Assembly: GCF_023715245.1 (NCBI RefSeq)
Contig: NZ_JAMBNV010000002.1
Coordinates: forward strand, 310,001 to 374,000
Source of the DNA: Sporosarcina luteola
Lineage (GTDB): Bacteria; Bacillota; Bacilli; Bacillales_A; Planococcaceae
Length of the DNA: 64,000 nt
Reading direction: 5' to 3'
Part shown: positions 8,175 through 16,962 of the stretch, in pieces
Numbering within the stretch: position 1 is the stretch's first letter
Layout of the letters: each line of letters opens with the position of its first letter
Position numbers and translations under genes: made by a program
Notes under the pieces: model-generated
What the model saw: only the letters and a program-made list of their open reading frames with translations
The model's database searches: none
What the model was told of the DNA's origin: nothing

Positions 8175-8253
8175 TAATGACAACTGGAATGTAAAGGAAA
8201 TTGAATAACCTGTATGAAATGAATCGAAAGTCCCGGTGCAGTCATTGAATGGA

Positions 8254-8372
8254 GTTATCGATCAAATTCCGAAGGTTATCGGTCACTTCCAGGAAGATAT
8301 CGGTTACTTGAGCGAGGTTATCGGTCACTAATAGGAAGTTATCGGTCATATTCACATTTATATCGTCACTTC
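8254..8372 (+). repeat. 21-bp phased repeat array A2 (GTTATCGGTCACTTC type)
   Basis: Cores start at 8255, 8276, 8297, 8318, 8339 and 8360 (TTATC or ATATC), exactly 21 bp apart. The last unit has the shortened form TATCGTCACTTC. A conserved tail follows at 8407-8432. The array lies in the divergent gap between the YtrA operon and the VOC gene; I see no gene between 8136 and 8587. Confidence 0.9.
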
Positions 8373-8406
8373 AGGACTAATGGATCACCCCATTCATAGA
8401 GAGTTT

Positions 8407-8432
8407 AATTTGTCAGAGGCATTTATCACGAC
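8407..8432 (+). repeat. Conserved array tail module, copy 1
   Basis: AATTTGTCAGAGGCATTTAT followed by CACGAC. It corresponds to the modules at 26761, 45764 and 57441, which share TTTGTCAAAAGCATTTGGCG with differences, and lies 47 bp after the last core of array A2. Confidence 0.6.
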
Positions 8433-8587
8433 AAAAGAGGGGGACCTATAGAATTCGGCCCGAATAACTTATCACGAAGTAAATAACCCATAAGCAACCC
8501 TTATACATATTGTTCCATTTCCCGTCATAGCTTCTCTTGACCAACTCATCTACACTGAAGGTAACAACCTAAAAGGGGCGAATGACG

Positions 8588-8956
8588 ATGACTCAATTTC
8601 TTACTGGTATTGACCATATCCAAATCGCGGCACCTCCTCAATCGGAAGAGCAAGCACGCGAATTTTACGGCAACCTGCTCGGAATGGAGGAAATTCCGAA
8701 GCCAGAAAACTTGCAAGCCCGTGGCGGCTGCTGGTTTAAATGCGGCTCACATGAAGTCCATATCGGCATCCAGGCCGATTTCATGCCAGCCAAAAAAGCG
8801 CATCCCGGCTTCACCGTACATGCGCTTGAACAATTGAAATCCCGATTGGAAACGGCCGGATATGATATTTCAGAAGAACCGCCGATTGCAGGGCGTGCCC
8901 GCTATTTCACACATGATCCGTTCGGCAACCGGGTTGAGTTTTTGGAGTTTGAATGA
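8588..8956 (+). CDS. VOC-family protein (glyoxalase/dioxygenase fold)
   Basis: A 122-aa protein of the vicinal-oxygen-chelate superfamily: GIDHIQIAAPP opens the first beta-alpha-beta module, ARGGCWFKCGSHEVHIGI forms its end, and the closing FTHDPFGNRVEFLEF carries the usual C-terminal metal-ligand glutamate. I prefer ATG 8588 (AAGGGG nine bases upstream) over the in-frame ATG at 8582. The reaction cannot be named from sequence; relatives include lyases, dioxygenases and resistance proteins. It is convergent with mazF, with only six bases between stop codons. Confidence 0.85.
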   Translation: MTQFLTGIDHIQIAAPPQSEEQAREFYGNLLGMEEIPKPENLQARGGCWFKCGSHEVHIGIQADFMPAKKAHPGFTVHALEQLKSRLETAGYDISEEPPIAGRARYFTHDPFGNRVEFLEFE

Positions 8957-8962
8957 AGTGAG

Positions 8963-9298
8963 TTAATCCAGGAGCAGACGGACATTTTCAAGTATATCCG
9001 CCAGTGCTACCTCATCAATATGTTCGATGAAACTGGCTTCTCTTGCGCGCCAATCTAGACTACGCACCTGGTCGGAAAGCACAATTCCAGAGGTTTTTAA
9101 TGAATCCTTTAGCATGACTTCAAATGGATAGCCTTTTTGTTTTGAAGTCACAGGACAGACTAGGACTAGTCCTGATTTTTCATTATAAGCGGAAGGCGAT
9201 AAAACAATAGCCGGGCGTCTTCCCGCTTGTTCTGCCCCGGATTGTGGCGAGAATAATAGCCAGATCAGATCCCCACGTTCCGGCACATACTTCACCAT
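8963..9298 (-). CDS. mazF: MazF/PemK-type endoribonuclease toxin
   Basis: A 111-aa protein with the MazF pattern: ERGDLIWLLFSPQSG, RRPAIVLSP (conserved Arg of the active site), LVCPVTSKQKGYPFEV (conserved Thr) and GIVLSDQVRSLDW. MazF toxins cut mRNA at short motifs when the antitoxin is degraded. The gene overlaps the mazE stop by 7 bp. It is closer to the E. coli MazF/ChpB form than to the Bacillus NdoA that sits next to alr, so it is probably an additional, accessory module. Confidence 0.9.
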   Translation of the reverse strand: MVKYVPERGDLIWLLFSPQSGAEQAGRRPAIVLSPSAYNEKSGLVLVCPVTSKQKGYPFEVMLKDSLKTSGIVLSDQVRSLDWRAREASFIEHIDEVALADILENVRLLLD

Positions 9299-9522
9299 GC
9301 TTCTCCTCCCTCTGGCTCTCCAAATTCAATTTCAGAATGAATATTATCTTCTTTGATACCATCAATCATTGCCTGAAGAGACTTTCGTTTTGGCTCGATA
9401 ATTAAACGATCATTTTCAACGTAAAGGTAAACTTCGGAGTTTTCACGCAGCAATAGTTCATCGCTAACCGTTTTGGGAATACGGATGCCGAGACTATTCC
9501 CCCATTTCTTCACTTGGTACAT
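9292..9522 (-). CDS. mazE: MazE/PemI-type antitoxin
   Basis: A 76-aa protein beginning MYQVKKWGNSLGIRIPKTV, the AbrB-like swapped-hairpin DNA-binding fold of MazE, with an acidic tail (IHSEIEFGEPEGGEAW) that would occupy the toxin active site. I start it at ATG 9522; a longer frame to 9576 runs through the promoter palindrome and is unlikely. The 19-bp palindrome at 9540-9558 just upstream is a likely autoregulatory operator. Confidence 0.88.
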   Translation of the reverse strand: MYQVKKWGNSLGIRIPKTVSDELLLRENSEVYLYVENDRLIIEPKRKSLQAMIDGIKEDNIHSEIEFGEPEGGEAW

Positions 9523-9539
9523 GTCGACACACCACCTTC

Positions 9540-9558
9540 GTATATACATTGTATATAC
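9540..9558. promoter_or_regulatory. mazEF operator palindrome
   Basis: GTATATACATTGTATATAC is a perfect 9-bp inverted repeat around one central base, placed 18 bases before mazE, where toxin-antitoxin complexes usually bind to repress. Confidence 0.65.
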
Positions 9559-9576
9559 AAAGGTGTAATATGTCAA

Positions 9577-10527
9577 TTAAGACACAATAATATCCTTCTC
9601 CTGCTGATCCAGCCGGTTTAATTCTTCCATCGCTTCATCGTGTTTCCGCCGCAACTGGTCCTGCACGCGGCGAACGTCGTGGAGCACGGTGTTCAACTTG
9701 CCCTTCGCATCTGTAATCCGCGAATGGACCGCCCAGTCGGAGAAAATATTATCAAAGAAAATATCCGTAAATGTGAAAATGTCGTTTTGATTCACATTGA
9801 ACGATTCCGTCGCGGCATTTTGGACGTCCATCAATTCCGTTTCATAATGGCGAAGCGCCCGTTGCGCACGATGTACAAGATCATCCGAACTATTCATTTC
9901 CGAATACTTCAGCGCCGAAACGATGAGCCCGCCACCTAAGAACGTATCCCACATGGACAGTCCTTCCGCGTTGCCTAGCTTATCCAGCGCAGCATCCAGC
10001 GTCCGTTTCGCTTTATCGCCCGCTTCATACGCCTCGTCAATTTCCCTCACTAACGATCGGATACGAACCCGGTCATCGGCAATTTTCTGCAGCGTCCCAT
10101 TTGCCACAGTATCATTTTGCCGGATCCACGCCTCTTTCTCCTTTAAGAAATCTTCCCAATCCTCATCGACATAGAGGAAGTCCTCCCGGTTCATCTCGGC
10201 GCGCAGCCTCCCGACTTCCGCTTTTAAATCGGTCACCGTCTTTTCGGCTTCATTATATTTCAGCTCAGCCTCCGCGACTTCATTAATCTCCTTTTCCATT
10301 TGCTCATCCCATTTGCCTGTCCACTCTTTAATTTTATTCCCAAATGAAAATTTGCCCAACTTCACAACATCCTGCTGCTCCTTAGACAGCTGCCGGTGCA
10401 GGCGATCGCGCAACTGGATCGCCTCCTTATATTGCGCCTCCGCCCCGTCGAGACGGCGCTTCACTCGATTCCGTTCATTTCGCAGCATCGTCAGCTCCAT
10501 TTGCCGTTCATGGATACCCGTCCTCAT
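9577..10527 (-). CDS. Coiled-coil protein of unknown function
   Basis: A 316-aa, strongly charged protein with no signal peptide. Long heptad-like helices cover about residues 10-110 and 135-185, and another helix pair lies at about 215-316. The middle holds a less charged stretch (SMWDTFLGGGLIVSALKYSE, about residues 192-211) that could be a short hairpin or membrane-touching segment. The start at 10527 follows AAAGGAG; the frame can be extended seven codons. I do not recognise a named family. It is upstream of mazEF on the same strand with no clear terminator between them, but the palindromic mazE promoter suggests separate expression. Confidence 0.7.
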   Translation of the reverse strand: MRTGIHERQMELTMLRNERNRVKRRLDGAEAQYKEAIQLRDRLHRQLSKEQQDVVKLGKFSFGNKIKEWTGKWDEQMEKEINEVAEAELKYNEAEKTVTDLKAEVGRLRAEMNREDFLYVDEDWEDFLKEKEAWIRQNDTVANGTLQKIADDRVRIRSLVREIDEAYEAGDKAKRTLDAALDKLGNAEGLSMWDTFLGGGLIVSALKYSEMNSSDDLVHRAQRALRHYETELMDVQNAATESFNVNQNDIFTFTDIFFDNIFSDWAVHSRITDAKGKLNTVLHDVRRVQDQLRRKHDEAMEELNRLDQQEKDIIVS

Positions 10528-10644
10528 CGCACTCACTCCTTTCCTCATATACGGAGGAAGGTCAGTTGAGGTTTCAATAAAGCTTGATACAAATCAATGT
10601 TTCCAAGACGTTTTAACCGTATGCTAAATCTAGAGGTGATACCG

Positions 10645-11121
10645 ATGAAAAAGCTTTTCATTCTGCTACTCGCATTATTGCTATTGGTTGCTTGCACCCA
10701 AGAACCGACAGTCGCCATTCTTCCAGACCCCGCGCCAGATCAAGAGATATCATACTCGGAAGAAGGACTATCACTGGAACTTGTAGAAAGTATATTCGAA
10801 GAGTCGCCCGCAGCCATCCACACCATTGTCCGAAACGACAGCGGACAGCCGTACCGTTTAGGCGAATTCTATCATATCGAAATGAAAGTCGACGGCAAGT
10901 GGCATGTCATCACCTATTCAGACGCTGTATTCCTGAACAACCCGAGCTTCAGAGATTTCGGCAACATACTGAAAGATGGCGAGGAAGGTCGACAACTATT
11001 TTCAGTCGAAGCACTTGGCATCACCCTCATACCGGGTGACTACCGACTCGTCAAAACTTTCCTTTCCATCACGGAGCCATACCACGAAGTTTCCGTCGCC
11101 GCCACATTTTCCGTGGAATGA
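10645..11121 (+). CDS. Lipoprotein with a C-terminal Ig-like domain
   Basis: A 158-aa protein with a lipoprotein signal (KKLFILLLALLLLVACT; lipid-modified Cys about residue 18). The rest is a single beta domain (LSLELVESIF, AAIHTIVRND, YHIEMKVDGKWHVI, GDYRLVKTFLS, HEVSVAATFSVE) that matches the pattern of bacterial Ig-like domains in small Bacillus lipoproteins. ATG 10645 follows GAGGTG; upstream in-frame codons lack a site. It is the first gene of a two-gene unit with the SUKH protein, whose ribosome site overlaps its stop. Function unknown. Confidence 0.8.
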   Translation: MKKLFILLLALLLLVACTQEPTVAILPDPAPDQEISYSEEGLSLELVESIFEESPAAIHTIVRNDSGQPYRLGEFYHIEMKVDGKWHVITYSDAVFLNNPSFRDFGNILKDGEEGRQLFSVEALGITLIPGDYRLVKTFLSITEPYHEVSVAATFSVE

Positions 11122-11134
11122 AGGAGGACATGAA

Positions 11135-11581
11135 TTGGAACAGATATTCAAGCAAGACCAAATGAAAAAACCTGCATCTGACCAAGAAATCACACTTGCA
11201 GAAGAAACCCTTGGCAGAAAGTTGCCGCCTGATTTTATACAATTATTGAAAATCGCTAATGGGGGATATGTCAACACCGCGCATAGGGCATTCCCCGCGG
11301 ACTTCCAGATTGAAAGCGGAGATGTTTTCATTGAAGTGGAAGAGATCATGGGCGTGAATGAAGAAGGCATCCTTTTAAGTGACTATTTCATCCAAGAATG
11401 GGGATTGCCCCAACAGCTCGTCCTCTTCGCAGGTAGTGGCCATGCCTGGCTCGCCTTTAATTATGAAAATAGGGACACCCCGAATGTCGTCTACGTTGAG
11501 CCGGATGATGGGGACGGAAACAACTTCCACGTCTTGGCGGAATCATTCACGGAATTCGTCGATAAACTGACAAAGATATAG
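11135..11581 (+). CDS. SMI1/KNR4 (SUKH) family protein
   Basis: A 148-aa protein with the SUKH pattern: ITLAEETLGRKLPPDFIQLL, IANGGYV, EEIMGVNEEGI, LVLFAGSGHAWLAFNYEN and VVYVEPDDGDGNNFHVLAESF. I start it at TTG 11135 because AAGGAGG lies seven bases upstream and the next methionine is 10 codons in. SUKH proteins often serve as immunity proteins against nuclease or other polymorphic toxins, but many stand alone; no toxin gene is next to it here. A bidirectional terminator follows. Confidence 0.85.
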   Translation: MEQIFKQDQMKKPASDQEITLAEETLGRKLPPDFIQLLKIANGGYVNTAHRAFPADFQIESGDVFIEVEEIMGVNEEGILLSDYFIQEWGLPQQLVLFAGSGHAWLAFNYENRDTPNVVYVEPDDGDGNNFHVLAESFTEFVDKLTKI

Positions 11582-11583
11582 TG

Positions 11584-11613
11584 AAAAAAGCCGCCCTATT
11601 ATAAGGCGGCTTT
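11584..11613. terminator. Bidirectional terminator
   Basis: A 9-bp stem AAAGCCGCC / GGCGGCTTT with T runs on both strands, between the convergent SUKH and thioesterase genes. Confidence 0.85.
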
Positions 11614-11615
11614 CA

Positions 11616-12092
11616 TCAATGTTTAATTTCCCTGCGTAGTTTCCGGTGGTTCCGGCGGGCGGGACCAGTGTCGAATAACCGTTTTTCCGCTTCGGTTTCA
11701 GGGTAGACGCCTGGAACCGGTGTCGGCTTGTTGTGTTCATCCATGGCGACCATCGTCAGGAATGATTCCGTTGTCAGCTTTTTATCGCCTGTCAACAGAT
11801 CCATCGAATGCACCGAGACGAATATTTCCATCGATGTACGCCCTGTTGAGCTGACGACAGCTTCGAGTTCGAGTACATCCCCGACCTTCGCCGACGACAG
11901 GAAGTCGACCGAATCGATGGAGGCAGTGACGGCTGCCGCCTTGTTCGAATGTTTCATTGCCGCAATGGCAGCAATTTCATCTATGTATGCCAAGACCTTT
12001 CCACCAAAAATCGTCTGCATATGGTTCGTGTCTGGCGGCAATACAAGTTTCGAAATGATTGTGCGTGATTGGCTCATCGGCCGTTGTTCCAT
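11616..12092 (-). CDS. Acyl-CoA thioesterase, hotdog fold (YkhA-like)
   Basis: A 158-aa hotdog protein. PDTNHMQTIFGGKVLAYIDEIAAIAAMKHS is the conserved entry of the acyl-CoA thioester hydrolase (BACH/YciA) group: substrate Asn, FGG turn and catalytic acidic residue on the long helix; VDFLSSAKVGDVLEL follows. It hydrolyses medium or long acyl-CoA in the cytosol. The ATG follows AAGGAG. It is probably monocistronic. Confidence 0.88.
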   Translation of the reverse strand: MEQRPMSQSRTIISKLVLPPDTNHMQTIFGGKVLAYIDEIAAIAAMKHSNKAAAVTASIDSVDFLSSAKVGDVLELEAVVSSTGRTSMEIFVSVHSMDLLTGDKKLTTESFLTMVAMDEHNKPTPVPGVYPETEAEKRLFDTGPARRNHRKLRREIKH

Positions 12093-12155
12093 AGTTGTCC
12101 ATCTCCTTATAATTCTCTTCTACAGTATACCCACTTCCAAAAAGGTTGAACAGGC

Positions 12156-12854
12156 TCACTCGAACAGCATCAGGGAGTAAGGATGTGTGAATGAAAACCC
12201 GTCATCCCGCTTCACACTTTCCTCGACAATCCTGCCTCCCTCCATTACATACACTCGATCGCATAAATGCTGCACGACTTTGAGATCATGAGAAATGAAC
12301 AGAATCGCCATGCCCATCTCCCGATTCATCTTCTGAATAAGCTCTACAATCTCTTTTTGAATCAACCGATCCAGATTGGACACGATTTCATCGCATATCA
12401 ACAGCTTCGGCTCCACAAGCATTGAGCGCAGCAAATTCACCCGCTGCCGTTCACCGCCGCTTAATTCCGAAGGACACCGGTCCAAATGTTTCTCTTCCAA
12501 GCCCACTTTTCCCAGCATCGTTAGGATATAAGCATCCCGATCGCCTTTCATCAACCGTACTGGTTCTTTTAAAATATCACGGACCGTCCAGGAAGGGTTC
12601 ATAGCAGCGGACGCGTTTTGGAAGACGATTTGACAGGAGGCATAGAAATCACCCGCTGGCGTGAATGAAACCAATCCTTCATCCACAGGCTCCAATTGCA
12701 TTATCAGGCGCGCCAATGTACTTTTCCCGCTGCCGCTTTCCCCGACGATTCCGACGAGTTCACCGTCGCCTACCGACAAATTAATGTCGTGAAGGATGGT
12801 CTTCCTTTGCTTTCCCCTGCCATAGCTTTTCGATAGATGTTCAACCCTCAGCAA
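12156..12854 (-). CDS. nikE: Nickel/peptide ABC importer ATPase (NikE-like)
   Basis: A 232-aa ATPase. Walker A is GESGSGKST, the signature LSGGERQRV and Walker B LLICDEIVSNLD, where the usual acidic-proline pair is altered (EIVS instead of EPTS). It lacks the C-terminal oligopeptide/dipeptide extension that most OppF proteins carry, as expected for the short Nik ATPases. It is the last gene of the run ureABCEFGD-nikABCDE and pairs with NikD. The nickel substrate is inferred from linkage to urease. Confidence 0.85.
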   Translation of the reverse strand: MLRVEHLSKSYGRGKQRKTILHDINLSVGDGELVGIVGESGSGKSTLARLIMQLEPVDEGLVSFTPAGDFYASCQIVFQNASAAMNPSWTVRDILKEPVRLMKGDRDAYILTMLGKVGLEEKHLDRCPSELSGGERQRVNLLRSMLVEPKLLICDEIVSNLDRLIQKEIVELIQKMNREMGMAILFISHDLKVVQHLCDRVYVMEGGRIVEESVKRDDGFSFTHPYSLMLFE

Positions 12855-12871
12855 TTCCTACGCCCCCTTTC

Positions 12872-13618
12872 CTAAAATCGGCTGTTCAATAAACGTTTTG
12901 TATATTCATGCCTCGGCCTCGCCAAGACATCTGCAACTGCACCCGTCTCCACGACTTCTCCTTTTCGCATGACAATCATTTCATCCGCCGCATCTGCGAC
13001 GACATCCAGATCATGCGTAATGATCAATACCGTCGTGCCGCTCTCATTCAACAATCGAAGCCATCTCAGAAATTCCTTTTGCACGACTTTATCGAGTGCG
13101 GACGTCGGCTCATCTGCAATAAGTAAGGCTGGTTCAACATACAAAGCGCAGGCAATCATACATCGTTGCAGCATACCGCCTGATAATTCGAATGGATACC
13201 GATTCAAAATATCCCCGGACAAGCTTAGCTTCCCAAGGATCGCCTTCATCTTCTTTCGGAAGCTTTCCTGATCATCACCTACGCGACCTGCGGAAAAGGC
13301 ATACAGCTGCCGATCCATCTTCACGCTTGGATTAAAGCTGTTCAAAGCGTCTTGGAAGATTGTGAAGAACTCCTTTTTCCGCAATACTGCCATCTCTTCA
13401 TTCGTCACCTTCAATAAATCGGTGTCCATATAACGGATTTCTCCGGAAGCTAGCGCACCAGTCGGCAACATCCTGAGCAAAGCCGTAACCGTCATGCTTT
13501 TCCCACTGCCGCTTTCGCCGATCAATGCTGTTATTTTCCCTTCAGGAATGAAAAACGAGTTGCCTTTTACGACCGGGATTCCATTGATTTCAACCGATAA
13601 CCCTTTCACCTCAAGCAC
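12872..13618 (-). CDS. nikD: Nickel/peptide ABC importer ATPase (NikD-like)
   Basis: A 248-aa ATPase with Walker A GESGSGKSM, signature LSGGMLQRC, Walker [13 protein letters not shown] and H-loop IITHD. Like its partner it is shorter than Opp/Dpp ATPases and lacks the C-terminal cysteine-containing extension. The gene overlaps nikC by 8 bp. Together with NikE it would energise nickel or nickel-chelate uptake for urease maturation. Confidence 0.86.
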   Translation of the reverse strand: MLEVKGLSVEINGIPVVKGNSFFIPEGKITALIGESGSGKSMTVTALLRMLPTGALASGEIRYMDTDLLKVTNEEMAVLRKKEFFTIFQDALNSFNPSVKMDRQLYAFSAGRVGDDQESFRKKMKAILGKLSLSGDILNRYPFELSGGMLQRCMIACALYVEPALLIADEPTSALDKVVQKEFLRWLRLLNESGTTVLIITHDLDVVADAADEMIVMRKGEVVETGAVADVLARPRHEYTKRLLNSRF

Positions 13619-14423
13619 GGAAACGCCCCCTTCCGGAATGCTTCAACGCTTCGCCGATGAAGTTAATGGAAAGTATCGTCAGGAAGATCAGCAATCCAGG
13701 GAAGACACCGATCCACCATGCACCGATCAACAGATCATTTTGTGCATTGTACAGCATATTTCCCCACGATGGAATTGAAGGCGGTATGCCGATTCCGAGG
13801 AAGCTGAGCGACACTTCGATGAATACCGCCCCTGCCAAATTGAAGATTGTAACGACGAACAGCGGCGGCAGACTATTGCGCAGCAGATGCCCTGTAAGGA
13901 TTCTCCAAACCGGTGTGCCGAACATTTTCGCCATCTTTACATATTCCGCATCCTTTAGCCGGATGAATTCCGAGCGGACGATCCGGGCCGTCGTAAACCA
14001 GCCCGTCACACCGATGATGAACGTCATTCCCCACATGCCGCCTTGCATGATCGCCTGGAACGCTAAGACAAAAATGAGGGAAGGAATCGAAATAAGGGCT
14101 TCCAAAATCCGCATCATGACGCTATCAGTCCATCCGCCGACATACCCGCTGATACCGCCATAGATGACGCCAATGACAAATGACAATGCAACCGATAAGC
14201 CTGCAACGGCCAAAGTCACCTTTCCGCCTTGCAATAAACGCGAAAAAACATCCCGGCCAAGATGATCCGTCCCTAATAGATGACCCTCTCCAGGCGGCGA
14301 ATAAACGGAGTCCAAATCCATTTCATTCACGGGTTGTGTTGCGAGAAGATCGGATAGCATTGTCACTGCAAGGATCAGTCCGAGAAGCGAGCACCAGAAG
14401 ACAAGTTTCTTCCGAGATTTCAT
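13611..14423 (-). CDS. nikC: Nickel/peptide ABC importer permease (NikC-like)
   Basis: A 270-aa inner permease with six membrane segments. HLLGTDHLGRDVFSRLLQGGK near residues 47-70 and the EAA loop (EYVKMAKMFGTPVWRILTGHLL) are typical of the DppC/NikC family. It overlaps nikB by 4 bp and nikD by 8 bp. It forms the channel with NikB. Confidence 0.88.
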   Translation of the reverse strand: MKSRKKLVFWCSLLGLILAVTMLSDLLATQPVNEMDLDSVYSPPGEGHLLGTDHLGRDVFSRLLQGGKVTLAVAGLSVALSFVIGVIYGGISGYVGGWTDSVMMRILEALISIPSLIFVLAFQAIMQGGMWGMTFIIGVTGWFTTARIVRSEFIRLKDAEYVKMAKMFGTPVWRILTGHLLRNSLPPLFVVTIFNLAGAVFIEVSLSFLGIGIPPSIPSWGNMLYNAQNDLLIGAWWIGVFPGLLIFLTILSINFIGEALKHSGRGRFRA

Positions 14424-15391
14424 CCGCCCAACTCCCCTTTCCGAAGCTTCGGATCGAGCGTGTACGTAAGCACGTCAATGACAAATAAGCTTATGACGAC
14501 AATCAGCCCTGTCAGCATGATGCCACCCATCAGCACCGGATAATCCTTCACCATGACGGATTTCACAAGCAATTGGCCAAGACCCGACCATGCAAATAGA
14601 GCCTCCACGATGACGGATCCCCCGAAAAACGAAGGGATTGTCACGCCTACATAATTCAAATAAGGGATGAATGCATTCCGTAAGACGCCCCGCCTGATTT
14701 CCCGCTCCTCCACGCCGTTCGCCCTAGCCGCCATTACATAATAGCTTCCGATTTCTGCTTTGACACTCTCTTGGAGGAAGCGCGCGTAAAGGCCGACATG
14801 CGTCAGAACGACGACGGATGCCGGCATGATGAGATGCTTCATTTTATCAACAAAACCGCCGTCACCGCCCAGGCTTCCCGTCCCGGAAGACGGCAAGACG
14901 CCAAGCGTGACAGCGAATAGATAAATGAACAATATCCCGAGCCAAAACGCCGGGATGGAAGAGGATGCGATACTGAACGCCGACAGACCCCTGTCAAGCA
15001 GCGACCCAGGTTTCATTCCAGCCGTCATCCCAAGCCAAATCGACCCTATAATAATGAAAAACATCGATACACCGAACAACAGCAATGTATTCGGCAGCCG
15101 CTCCCCAAGAATCGAAGCGACGGGACGGCCCTCCTTCGCGGACACGCCAAGATTCCCTTGCACCGTCTCCGTTAACCACGCCCCATATTGGACGATCAAT
15201 GGACGATCCAGTGCAAAGGCTTTGCTGATCCGCTCCTTTTCAGCAGTGGTCAACGTCTGGGCATTACCTCCGTAATACGCCGTCGCGGAGCTTCCCGGAC
15301 TTGCATGCATTATGAAAAAAGAGAGGAAGCTCACGATGAAGAGGACGAGTGCCCCTAGCATCATGCGCTTCCCAATCCATTTAACGGTCAT
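14420..15391 (-). CDS. nikB: Nickel/peptide ABC importer permease (NikB-like)
   Basis: A 323-aa permease: N-terminal helix with FFIMHASPGS, a periplasmic-type loop, six membrane helices and the EAA loop (SYYVMAARANGVEEREIRRGVL). I take ATG 15391 as start: it overlaps the nikA stop by 11 bp and has AGGAG upstream inside nikA. The frame is open to 15442, but that region codes for the NikA C-terminus. Confidence 0.88.
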   Translation of the reverse strand: MTVKWIGKRMMLGALVLFIVSFLSFFIMHASPGSSATAYYGGNAQTLTTAEKERISKAFALDRPLIVQYGAWLTETVQGNLGVSAKEGRPVASILGERLPNTLLLFGVSMFFIIIGSIWLGMTAGMKPGSLLDRGLSAFSIASSSIPAFWLGILFIYLFAVTLGVLPSSGTGSLGGDGGFVDKMKHLIMPASVVVLTHVGLYARFLQESVKAEIGSYYVMAARANGVEEREIRRGVLRNAFIPYLNYVGVTIPSFFGGSVIVEALFAWSGLGQLLVKSVMVKDYPVLMGGIMLTGLIVVISLFVIDVLTYTLDPKLRKGELGG

Positions 15392-16949
15392 TCCATTTCC
15401 ACTCCTCGACATTCCAAAGGAAACCGGAGCCGTGATGGCCAAGTGTACGCTCCTTCACGCCTTCGATATTTCCGTGAATGCCATAGACTGCATTAACATA
15501 AGCGATAAATGCGAATGCCGGATCGTTTGCCAACTCTTCTTGGAAGGCCATATAGCTTGCCTTTCGTTCCTGTTCATCCATTGATAAACGACCTTTTTCA
15601 AGCAATGCATCCACGTTTTCATTCGAGTAGCTTCCAAAATTATAACCGGATCCCGTCAAAATTGATTCATCCGAATGGAACAAGATGTACGTATGATGAT
15701 CCGCGTCATACGGGCTGCCCCATCCGATCATGAAAGCATCCGTCTCTTCAATCGTGATGGCACTCCAGTCAAGCGCCGCCACATTGACATCCGCACCGAT
15801 CGATTTGTAGCCCTCAGCGACATAATTCGCCATATTGACACGCACTGCGTCGGATGCAGGGGCTGTAATCGTGAAGCCCAGCTTCTGGTCATCCTTATAA
15901 CGGAAGCCGTCTTCTGCTATTTTCCAACCCGCTTCATCCAGCAACTGTCCGGCTTGCTCGACGTCATAGCTATACGTTTCAATATCTTCATTATGAAAGG
16001 CATGCTTTTGGATCGGCGAATACGCCTCTTCCCCGAAGCCTTTCAAAATGCCTTTTACAATTTGCGCCCGATCGATAGCGAAGCTGAATGCCTGTCGAAC
16101 CCGTACATCTTGCCACAGATTGTTTTGCAGATTGAAAAGAATTCCGCGGTAGTCAGCAGTATCGATATTGTATATTTTCACATGATCGCGCTTTTCCAGT
16201 TCACCCACTTGCACCGGATCGAGAAGAGCAATATCCACTTCGCCGGAAGCCAATTGCAATGCCCGCACATTGCTGTCGGGGATGAATTTAAAGATGACTT
16301 TAGCAATGGAAGGCTTCGTGCCATGGAAATGCTCATACGCTTTCAACGTCAAGCTGTTGCCGCGGTCCCATCGGTCAAACTGATAAGGTCCAGCGCCAAT
16401 CGGATGGCTATTGAAGTCCGCTGTCCGCATATCAACACCATTAAACGCGTGCTTCGGCAAAATCGGCAACGTCAATTTATCCAAAATCGGTGTGAAAGGA
16501 CGCTTGAGTTTCAGTTCAAATTCGAAGTCGCCAATTTTCTTCAATGATTCCACTTCAAGGAAATCAGACTTTAGGAACGAAGCATTCTCGTCATCTAACA
16601 CACTTTCAATCGTAAATATGACGTCCTCGGCAGTCAGCGGTTCACCGTCGTGGAAACGGATGTCTTCCCGCAACTTGAATGTATATGTCAACTTGTCATC
16701 GGACATGTCGAATGACTCTGCGATATCGGCTTTCGGTTCGTTGTTTTCATCGAAACGGAAAAGCCCGCGGAATAAAAGCGCGTCCACGTTCGTCTCCTCA
16801 AGAATCGGATTCAGTCCATCAAACTCGGATTCCGAAGCATAGATAAGGCTATTTTCTCTCGCGGCAGGTGCTGCCTTTTTTCCACATCCTGCGACGGCAA
16901 CGAGCAGGAGCATACTGATTAAGATTAGTAGTATTTTACGTTTATCCAT
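15381..16949 (-). CDS. nikA: Nickel/peptide ABC importer solute-binding lipoprotein (NikA-like)
   Basis: A 522-aa SBP_bac_5 family lipoprotein with lipobox LLVAVAGC (Cys22). The conserved family signature is seen as ADIAESFDMSDDKLTYTFKLREDIRFHDGEPLTAEDV. It captures nickel, probably as a complex with small chelators or histidine, outside the membrane and hands it to NikBC. It lies 13 bp after ureD on the same strand, so it is probably co-transcribed with urease. A peptide substrate cannot be excluded from sequence alone. Confidence 0.86.
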   Translation of the reverse strand: MDKRKILLILISMLLLVAVAGCGKKAAPAARENSLIYASESEFDGLNPILEETNVDALLFRGLFRFDENNEPKADIAESFDMSDDKLTYTFKLREDIRFHDGEPLTAEDVIFTIESVLDDENASFLKSDFLEVESLKKIGDFEFELKLKRPFTPILDKLTLPILPKHAFNGVDMRTADFNSHPIGAGPYQFDRWDRGNSLTLKAYEHFHGTKPSIAKVIFKFIPDSNVRALQLASGEVDIALLDPVQVGELEKRDHVKIYNIDTADYRGILFNLQNNLWQDVRVRQAFSFAIDRAQIVKGILKGFGEEAYSPIQKHAFHNEDIETYSYDVEQAGQLLDEAGWKIAEDGFRYKDDQKLGFTITAPASDAVRVNMANYVAEGYKSIGADVNVAALDWSAITIEETDAFMIGWGSPYDADHHTYILFHSDESILTGSGYNFGSYSNENVDALLEKGRLSMDEQERKASYMAFQEELANDPAFAFIAYVNAVYGIHGNIEGVKERTLGHHGSGFLWNVEEWKWNDR

Positions 16950-16962
16950 AGTTTACCCCGCT

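Noticed and set aside
15675..16547. 290-codon plus-strand ORF inside nikA
   Set aside because: It is antisense to a clear binding-protein gene and has no protein-like pattern.
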